From Tuctoria greenei (taxonomy: Eukaryota; Streptophyta; Magnoliopsida; Poales; Poaceae): a stretch of DNA of 64,000 nt. The stretch is taken from contig JAYESD010000005.1 in assembly GCA_036927565.1 (NCBI GenBank), forward strand, positions 95,272,301 through 95,336,300. The letters run 5' to 3'. The notes under the pieces were generated by a model. It was given only the letters and a program-made list of their open reading frames with translations, ran no database searches and was not told the DNA's origin. The stretch's first letter is position 1, and each line of letters opens with the position of its first letter. The position numbers and the translations under genes were made by a program. This document shows, in pieces, positions 56,824-64,000 of the stretch.

Positions 56824-57818
56824 TTTGGTGCACCAGGTAGGGGGCGTTGAGCTTTTGAAATGTTCCACCTCTCCATCCATCTTCAAGGAGATGAGAGGGG
56901 GAAGCATTTTCCCTCCCGCCACAAAAGAGATAGCTCTGGGATGGTGAAGGAGTCATGTTTGGTCCCGCTCCTACCGAAGGTGGGGACTGGAGCGGTTTCT
57001 TGCCCTGGAGGCAACTCTTTGCTGTACCGATACGTGGAAGACACGTGCACTAGCGTTGAGCGTGTGCGCAAGCATCACTGGGGATGGTGAAATGAAAGCT
57101 CCACTACTCCCTCGATGCAGAGGTCAGAAGCAGCGGCCTCTCCAAGGGTTGAGTATCCGCCCCTGACTCGAGAGCACGTCTTTAGGGTGACCGACAGCCC
57201 TATCCTTGCGCCTTAGGGAAATGTTATGGCTGTAGGGGTTCCACCAAAACCTCTGCAGTAAATATGACGGCACTTCACTGCTAGCGTATTTCCTTCATAG
57301 ATACGTCGTGGCAGTCAGCTCCACCAGAAGCAACATGAATGTAATTTCAATCCTTCCTCTTGAGTCAATGGATTCATGGAGGGGCTCTGCTGGATGTTCT
57401 TGGCCCGGTTCCAAGGGCTCCCGATGAGCTGTGGCAACGTAGGGGCACCTAGTGGGGTCGTTCAACCCCTGCAACACTTTGCCAGATGATTCCTAAAAAT
57501 AAGTAGTGCATGACCTCTACTTTGGCCACAGGAGGTCATCTCCAGGCTCGCTTTGGCCAGACATGCGACACATATTAGAGTTACTCCACCCTCAGGTTTT
57601 TTGGCAATCTGGGAAAAAAAACACAAGTGTGAGCCAATCCACCACGGGTTTGGGTTGACATCCAATCCGGGCAGGAATGGTTTCACACTAGGTTTTTTTT
57701 TCTTTGTTCATTTGGGTACTGAAGAGTATTGTTTAACAGGAGATGGTATTCTTTAACTATAATATAAAAACAGTTACAGCCATACGTTGAAGAGAACGAA
57801 CAGTTACACAACCATGTT
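56824..57818 (+). other. Possible internal start of element F, then unassigned
   Basis: After the primer-like site a 77-codon frame (56860-57090) and GC-rich text follow, without a motif I recognise. From about 57290 to 57818 I see no feature. Confidence 0.3.
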
Positions 57819-57956
57819 GCAGCTCAGATTTTTCAACACAAACATTTACACAAACTGCAGCTCAGATTTTTCAACATAAAGAATTACACAAAACGCAGCT
57901 CAGATTTTTCAACATAAATAGTTACACAAACTGCAGCTCAGATCTTTAACACAAGC
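57819..57956. repeat. 38-bp tandem repeat, about 3.6 copies
   Basis: Units starting GCAGCTCAGATTTTTCAACA begin at 57819, 57857, 57895 and 57933, an exact 38-base step. The last unit is partial and has changes. Each holds GTTACACAAA or a variant. It lies about 280 bases left of the CACTA end. Confidence 0.95.
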
Positions 57957-58299
57957 TATAACAGTACTGGAGAAATAAAAATGAGAAAAATAAAATAAAA
58001 ATTCTTGAACATGCCATACGCTTTAGTACATGACTTCACAAATAAGGTTTCAAGGTTTCATATTGATCCAAGGAAAACATTGTTTCATACTAACTGCATA
58101 GAAGCACTAGTCCGAAGTAACTACAGCTTTTATAGCCTCAAAGAGCATACACAAAATAAAAAGTTGTCAACAACAAATAATCACAGTGATCTAATAATGT
58201 AAAAGTAGCACCGACGACCTTCTAACTTGAGTTGATTTGCACTGCAAGGATTCCGGTTTATCCCAACGAAAAATTTCTTCACAATAGGTCGTTTTTCAT

Positions 58300-59770
58300 C
58301 GCAATAGATCACTATTCCAACGAAAAAGAGTGTGGCGATAGTTTTTACGAATCATCGAAATAAGTCACGTGGCGATAGGTTATTGCGACGACTTGATATC
58401 CATGGGAAATAGTATGCTATTGCAAAGATTTAACGTATTGCGACGATTTAACTTATTGCAACGAATAGTACGGTATTACAATGATTTCACAATCATGGAA
58501 AATAGTATGGTATTGCAACGATTTCACATTCGTGGCAAATAGTATGTTATTGCAACGATTTAGCGTATTGCGACGATTTAACGTATTGCAACGAATAGCA
58601 TGGTATTGTAACGATTTCACATCCGTGACAAATATTATGTTATTGCAATGATTTCACATCGGTGGCAAATAATACAGTATTGCAATGATTTAGCGTATTG
58701 CATCGATTTAACGTATCGCAACGAATAGTACGGTATTGCAACATTTTCATAATCGTGGCACATATTACGGTATTGCAATGATTTCACATGCGTGGCAAAT
58801 AGTATCTTATTGCAATGATTTAGCGTATAGCAATTATTTAACGTATTGCAACGAATAGCTTGGTATTGCAACGATTCCACAATCGTGGTAATAGTATGTC
58901 ATTGCAACAATTTCACATCAGTGGCAAATAATACAGTATTGCAACGATTTAGCGTATCGCGACAATTTAACGTATTGCAACAAATAGCAGGGTATTGCAA
59001 TGATTCCACATTCGTGGCAATAGTATGTTATTGCAACGATTTCATAGACGTGGCAAATAGTACAGTATTACAACGATTTAAGGTATTAATGTATTGCAAC
59101 GAATAGCACGGTATTACAACAATTTCACATTCATGGCAAATAGTATGGTACTGCAATAATGTCACAGCTGTAGCAAATAGTATGGTACTGTGATGGTTTA
59201 ACGTCCATGGAAAATAGTATGTTATGTCAACGAGTTTACAAACATGGTGAATAGCATGGTACTGCACGATTTTAGATCCGTGGAAAATAGTATGGTACTG
59301 CAATGATTTAGTATCCGTGGCGAATAGTTTGGTATTGCAACGATTTCTTATCTGTGGAAATAGGTTCGTAATGCAACGTTTCCTGATATGTGGCAATAGG
59401 TTTCTAATGCAACGTTTCCTGATCAGTGGCAATAGGTTCGTAATGCAGCGTTTTCTGATCTGTGGCAGTACGGTTGTAATGCAACATGAAGGATTTGTGG
59501 TGATAGAGGTGTAATGCAACATTTTCTCATTTGTGGCAATAGTGTTGCAATGAAACATTTTCTGTGTGGTGGCAATAGCAGTCTAGTGCAATATTTTTGA
59601 GTTGTGGCCAAATGTTTATACTGCAACATTTTGTAATTGGTGGCAATAGCTTCCTATTGCAACAATTTATCATTCATGACAGGAAATTCGTAATGCCATG
59701 TTTTATAATTAGCGGCAATAGAATCCTAATTCACCAGGTTTGAAAATTAGTGACAACAGAATCACGAGTT
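58300..59770. repeat. CACTA subterminal repeat array with 130-bp higher-order units
   Basis: Short motifs TATTGCAACGATTT and CGTGGCAAATAGTATGG alternate. Between 58430 and about 59080 they are organised in units close to 130 bp: the landmark GATTTAGCGTAT or GATTTAACGTAT recurs near 58430, 58560, 58690, 58820 and 58950. From about 59150 to 59770 the units change to a GTGGCAATAGGTTCGTAATGC type of 40-60 bp. The 176-codon minus-strand frame at 59558-59028 only translates the repeat. Confidence 0.9.
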
Positions 59771-59879
59771 TAACAATAAACATCCATCAATTGATATTGC
59801 AACACGCATAACAACACTGTAGTATTACGAACGCAACGTGTTTGCATGTTAAAAGTTTCCCAGCCTGACCGGGGCTAAT

Positions 59880-61407
59880 TGTTGGAGCAGGTGGCTTTAG
59901 GTGGCCCTTTTGTTGTACCTTTTGTGGAGTGGTCTCCATCATTTTGCGCATTTCAGCCCTCATTGAGAGGCACATGTCCTCCATTTCCTGAGCTCTCTGT
60001 TCAAGATCAGCTGCTATCTGATCTTCTATGTTCTGTACTTGAAGGTTTAACTCTTCATTCTTCTAGTTTATGCAGTCCATCTGGGTGGTTAAGCTATCGT
60101 TTCTTCCTTCCAACTTCTGCACTATATGATTGAGGCCTGCATTTCAATCTTCTAAGTTTTGAACTTGGTTGCTGAGGTGTTCAGTCATCAGGATACGCAT
60201 ATGTTCACGTTCAGGACCAGTAGGGTTAGCCATATAACCATGCCCCCGAACTTGTGATCCTGCACAACCGATTGAGCCTCATTTGGAATTGGGCCTCCCA
60301 ACTCATCTAGAAGATGTGATTTCTCTCCTAGAAGATGTGATCTATAACAACACTAGAAGATGTGATTTCTCTCCTCATTTGGAATTGGGCCTCCCAGCTC
60401 AGCTTCTTTGTTGTCCACTTGGGCACGTGCCTGGCTCTATATACGAAAAGAAAAGTCACATGAACATCGCAAATATTTATTTAATTGGGGATTGTCTGAA
60501 ATGTTACTCACATGTACAGGTTTTGCCTGCTCGTTTGCCCATTCACCGTTCTTCAAATGGCTTGCCTCCCACAGTTGTATGTCATCGGGTTCTTCTCTGG
60601 TCTCTGGGTCTCGCTACACAAAATACAATTAAAATTCAACATGTAGGTATACATATTGATTGCAGCGCAAAGTAAAAGCATGATTTATTTTTCATACCTT
60701 CTCGTAACTAAGTTGGGCGTAGGATTTGGAACCAATCAAGTGATTTGTCTTTTGTCTTCTTCGATTTTGAGAATTGGTCCTGCTTATTGACTACAATAAT
60801 TTTAAGAATTAATTCCACCAATGAGTAAAAATCAAATAGTTTTGGTATGATGCAAAGTTATTAAAAAGTTAGCTGACCTTGAATCACTCAGACCCAAAAT
60901 ATTCTATTAGGTGCAACCGCTCGGGCACCAATACGTCAGCAGGCTTGTTTCATATACGTTCTTCATCGGTTGAATAACTCTTATAGGTGGCATGCAAAGT
61001 CGAGCGCCACCCCCTTTAGCGCTCACCAGAAATTTTTAAAATTTTTCTTGCGCTCTCGTATGTGTCCTCCATGTCCCAGGAATTTTGTACATTGTATAAC
61101 TAGTTGTTGTAAACGTACAAGATGGAGATTGCAATAAAAAAATACTTGTGTGGGGTGTGACGACACTAACTAGAATGTCTCATACTATATCTCTCTTGTT
61201 ACTACCGCCAACCTCGGCCCACTTCCTTGCACCGCCGAGGGGTGCATGTTGTTTTGTAAACATAATCACATCATCGACAAAGTGCCACTGATTAATACCA
61301 ACCGCAGCACCCAACCTAGTGGAGAACTGAATTGGTAGCTTCACATGCTCTATTCTACTAACTCGGGATGCATAGCGTATTCTGCCAACCTTAAGTCCTT
61401 TAGCCAC
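59880..61407 (-). pseudogene. CACTA tnpA-like (Transposase_24 type) gene
   Basis: Exon-like pieces run on the minus strand. 61407-61180 reads KLPIQFSTRLGAAVGINQWH. About 61090-60900 reads SWDMEDTYESARKILKIS. About 60790-60700 reads GSKSYAQLSYEK. About 60630-60480 reads ETREEPDDIQLWEASHLKNG and EWANEQAKP. 60236-59880 is a coiled-coil C-terminus (GPEREHMRILMTEHLSNQVQ, MEDMCLSMRAEMRKMMETTP). This matches the plant Ptta/En/Spm second protein, which binds subterminal repeats like those next to it. Introns are inferred. At least one in-frame stop lies in the coiled coil and one near 60895, so function is doubtful. Confidence 0.7.
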
Positions 61408-61607
61408 ACTTCTTTCAAACTTCTTTCCTTCTGTTACATTGATTCAATCGCTAAACGATTAAAGCAAATTACCGTCTGACCAAGTTTAGTATCATGTACA
61501 AATAGTGTGAAAAGAAGAAAAGTCTGATGTTCGTACCATCTTCAGGATGAGTGCGCCAAATACGAGCGTGGGACGACCGCGTCCTAGCAGCATTTTGTTC
61601 TGTATTA

Positions 61608-61710
61608 CTCCCTCCTGGTTTATATTAATTTTCATATCATACCAACAAATGAATTAAAAATGAACTAATTAGGATTGTCTGAACGACAACTATTTTGATG
61701 TGGAGGGGAG
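61608..61710. mobile_element. Stowaway-like MITE, 103 bp, TA target duplication
   Basis: It starts CTCCCTCCTGG and ends GGAGGGGAG, inverted ends as in grass Stowaway (Tc1/mariner type) MITEs, flanked by TA at 61606-61607 and 61711-61712. The interior is A/T-rich and non-coding. Confidence 0.78.
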
Positions 61711-61891
61711 TACATTGTTGACCTCTTTGTTGTTGTTCATACCCTAAAATGAGCCATCAGGTACACATGTCAGTGGCGCTACTGCACTCATAGTACTGCA
61801 TTGGATTTTCAACCCAGCAGTGAAGCAGGCAAGACTGAGGGGGTGGGCATCCAGCTGGCAACGCTAGACTAGACAAAGATAGGGTTTGCTG

Positions 61892-62225
61892 GTTCGGTCT
61901 GACTGACATTAGCCGGAGCGGGTCTCGAAGAGAATTGGTTGCAGGGCAAGTAATGAATGCCAGTGGTAGCAGGTGGCGAATGCAAGACAGATAAGACAGG
62001 TAGCTTGTGGGATTGAAATCCTCTGTAGTACTGCACCTGCAGTAGCTGCTACTAACATGTGGACCCATGAGACATCGGGTCCACTTGTCAGTGGCGGCTA
62101 CTGGAGGTGCACTACTGCATAGTCCCAGCTTACGAATCTTAATAAAGCGAGGGTTCGGTCTGGCCGAGATCACCAGGTGCAACTCTCGATGAGGATTGGT
62201 GAAAGGGCAAGTAATGGCCAGGGAT
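61892..62225. repeat. Direct repeat pair with 261-base step
   Basis: 61892-61963 and 62153-62225 share GTTCGGTCTG ... GGGCAAGTAATG with scattered changes, flanking the foldback. The open 218-codon minus frame over this region (62413-61757) repeats the same peptide pattern and looks fortuitous. Confidence 0.65.
62023..62120. repeat. Imperfect foldback
   Basis: Arm 62023-62066 (TGTAGTACTGCACCTGCAG ... ATGTGGACCCA) is nearly the reverse complement of arm 62076-62120 (GGGTCCACTTGTCAG ... GTGCACTACTGCA), with a loop under 10 bases. A long hairpin is possible. Confidence 0.8.
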
Positions 62226-64000
62226 TTGCGGGCAGCGGGGTTATCACGGCACGCGAAGGATAGGACGTGGCGTTGGGCGAGGGAGACACATTGGGGAGGA
62301 CACTGAAGTGACCAGCAGCAGGGCGTGGGCGCTGGTGCCCGCTGGAGTGGCAGGCGGCAAGAGAGCACAGTGTGGAGGCATAAAAAAATCATGCCATCAC
62401 ACGGGTTGATCAACTGTTAACTATAAAGTCTAAAAATGTAGAACCGTAAGGCATGCTAAAACAATTAGTAGAGCCTAGGAAAGAATGCAAATGATCATGA
62501 TACACCCATCATTAATACATTTAAAGGACATAATGTAGTCTCCTAAAATGCTCCAAATTAATTGCCACAAGAGTAAAAAACTAAAACTCTCTGCCAAAAC
62601 AGATGGCACAGTAGAGAGCAGGTAGTAATGTGATGTGATATGGGTAGTTTGAAGCTACCGATAGAGTTGGAGTGGAACAAATTTTATGCTCCAAAAGTAA
62701 AGTTACATTGGGACGAAAGGAGTATTTCTAGTTTGTATATCTATACCTGCTGTTGGTTCATGCATCGTAGTACCAGGGAGTGAAGAATCTCGGGGTTTCT
62801 GAACATCATGTGCTGCAATATTCTCTACATACCATGCAATGGAATTAATGTTCTCTAATAAAATTTAATTTTGATAGTAAACACATTTATAGTTATACCA
62901 AGTGCTTGTTGGTCACCATGAATGCTTGTAGACGACATCACAGTTTGATGTCTTGTTCCTAATGTAAAGAGCATTGTAAGTAGTCATTCCAAATAACAGT
63001 GATAACGTCAGATTACATGACCGACATAGATTTTGGATCGGATGGTGTGGTTTCTATAAACTGATAGAGTTTGTTTGTAACGGGGGAATTAGAAATGAAG
63101 GAATATGAAAAAACGTACGATCCGAGAAAGCCACAAGAAAGAAAAAAATGTAAAAACCCTGGGAACTGAAAATCATAGGAATACAAATTTGTAAATCAGG
63201 AATGAGAGTACAACATTTGGAGTGGTTGATTAGATAACCCGCACGTCATTTACTTCTAAATCCAGAAATTACATACTACCTCCGGTTTTTAATATTTGTC
63301 GTTCCCAGCCAGTGTGGCAGGGACACTTGAATATACAAATGTTGAGATTTTTAAACTCTCCTATTTAATGGAAAAATCATTACATTTTGCACTAATTACC
63401 GACATCGCTCGATTATGTCTCGTAGTTAAAAATATACACGTTCATGTATCGTCTTTTAGTCTCATCCATCTCATTTTCTAGACATGAAGTAGTGGTGGAT
63501 GCACTTATCTCCTTGGAGCCATTAAGGAATGTATTGGGGTTGATGCCCTCCTCGCGCCATACCCACCTCAGAAGGGCCAGTAATCCCTAGACCATGCCAA
63601 TGTGGCTGGTGATGTGAGGTTCTAGACCATCGCTCCATTAGCCATGGCTTAGGTTTGGGAACCTCTGCCTCTCCTGGGGACCCCATCTTAAAAGCCTACT
63701 AATCTAGCATATTGTCTTGCTGGTAGCATAAAAGACTACCAATGCATCACAAAGTGGGTCGATAGGATCAACCACAAAAGAAGCCCACTCGGGCGGCGCG
63801 GAAATGGTAAAGTTGGCTCTGACCAAATCAAGACAACTTCGGTGGCTGACTCCAGTCGTGTTAGCACCGTATGTCCACCTTTTGGTGGTGCATTTCCGGA
63901 GCAGTGAGAGTAGCTAACAACGCACACACAACAAAGTCCATTCCGATGGTGCACATTGATAGAACGGGTGACTCAGTCATGCCGACCTACTTCGGAGGGT
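62130..64000. other. Unassigned sequence, possible MITE ends
   Basis: No gene is visible. TTGGGACGAAAGGAGTA at about 62708-62724 and TACTACCTCCGGTTTTTAATA at about 63273 look like single ends of Stowaway-like MITEs, but I cannot find their partners with confidence. 63480-64000 is more GC-rich and without motif. Confidence 0.35.

Larger units (their letters stand above)
58240..61600 (-). mobile_element. Second CACTA-type transposon, right end not found
   Basis: The left end CACTGCAAGGATTCCGG (58240) resembles a CACTA terminal repeat with one changed base in the first five. It is followed by about 1.5 kb of subterminal repeats and then a minus-strand tnpA-like gene (61407-59880). That order is typical of the 3' end of a CACTA element. 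No matching inverted terminus is visible further right. Confidence 0.65.

Noticed and set aside
58300..59150. CRISPR-like spaced repeats
   Set aside because: Repeats are diverged, spacers are not unique and the setting is a plant transposon end.
59028..59558. 176-codon minus-strand frame
   Set aside because: It is a translation of the CACTA subterminal repeat array (recurrent CNT and FAT/LPQ peptides).
61757..62413. 218-codon minus-strand frame
   Set aside because: It spans a hairpin and a duplicated block, is rich in Cys, Pro and Ser without domain pattern, and repeats the same peptide twice because of the DNA repeat. No family is recognisable.
62537..62727. Second Stowaway-like MITE
   Set aside because: Only the right end TTGGGACGAAAGGAGTA is convincing; the left end matches poorly and no target duplication is clear.
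63273..63490. Third MITE starting CTACCTCCGG
   Set aside because: No complementary end was found downstream within the expected distance.

Overview
This is intergenic DNA from a large plant nuclear genome, almost certainly a grass (Poaceae). I find no host gene, rRNA or tRNA. Nearly all the recognisable content is transposable elements, many nested and most broken by stops and frameshifts. The grass assignment rests on the mix of families: an envelope-containing Sirevirus (Ty1/copia), a chromodomain Ty3/gypsy element with LTRs of about 2.8 kb, Athila-type and Tat-type Ty3/gypsy elements, CACTA DNA transposons and a Stowaway-like MITE. The species cannot be told from the sequence.

Layout. 1-5111 (+): 3' part of a Sirevirus, with the pol end, an intact 504-aa env-like ORF, polypurine tracts and the 3' LTR. 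5112-8100: degraded, probably an old gypsy LTR. 8101-9807 (-): gag start and 5' LTR of a second Sirevirus-like copia element. 10273-12777 (-): gag, primer site and 5' LTR of an Athila-like element, followed by a second partial LTR. 13561-18460 (-): degenerate CACTA element with TNP2-type and tnpA-type remnants. 18463-21308: solo LTR of the chromovirus family with a perfect 5-bp target duplication. 21770-28204 (-): Athila-like element A with LTR, env-like gene, protease and gag but no reverse transcriptase or integrase. 28205-33781 (-): related element B1. 33782-37374: a head-to-head inverted cluster of A-type and B-type LTR pieces. 37370-47839 (+): complete but dead chromovirus C with both LTRs and a 5-bp target duplication, inserted into a B-type LTR that resumes at 47840. 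47889-49078 (-): Tat-like fragment D. 49079-56565 (-): near-complete dead gypsy element E. 56566-57700: possible Tat-like fragment F. 58240-61600 (-): second CACTA element with a large subterminal repeat array. 61608-64000: MITE, a foldback and unassigned sequence.

The strongest biological signal is regulatory. Short palindromes with a CGG...CCG signature (core CGGACTAGTCCG) crowd the Sirevirus LTR upstream of its TATA box and recur upstream of the env-like ORF beside another TATA-like box. That agrees with what has been published for Sireviruses. What looks new is that the same boxes, with a similar CTTTCTGGA-like linker, fill the LTRs of the unrelated chromovirus. In addition, Athila-like elements carry paired GGTCGGCCGACC-type boxes both in their LTRs and just upstream of an env-like ORF with its own TATA box. 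Three separate lineages in one window appear to share a box-TATA design, and two of them reuse it before the third gene.
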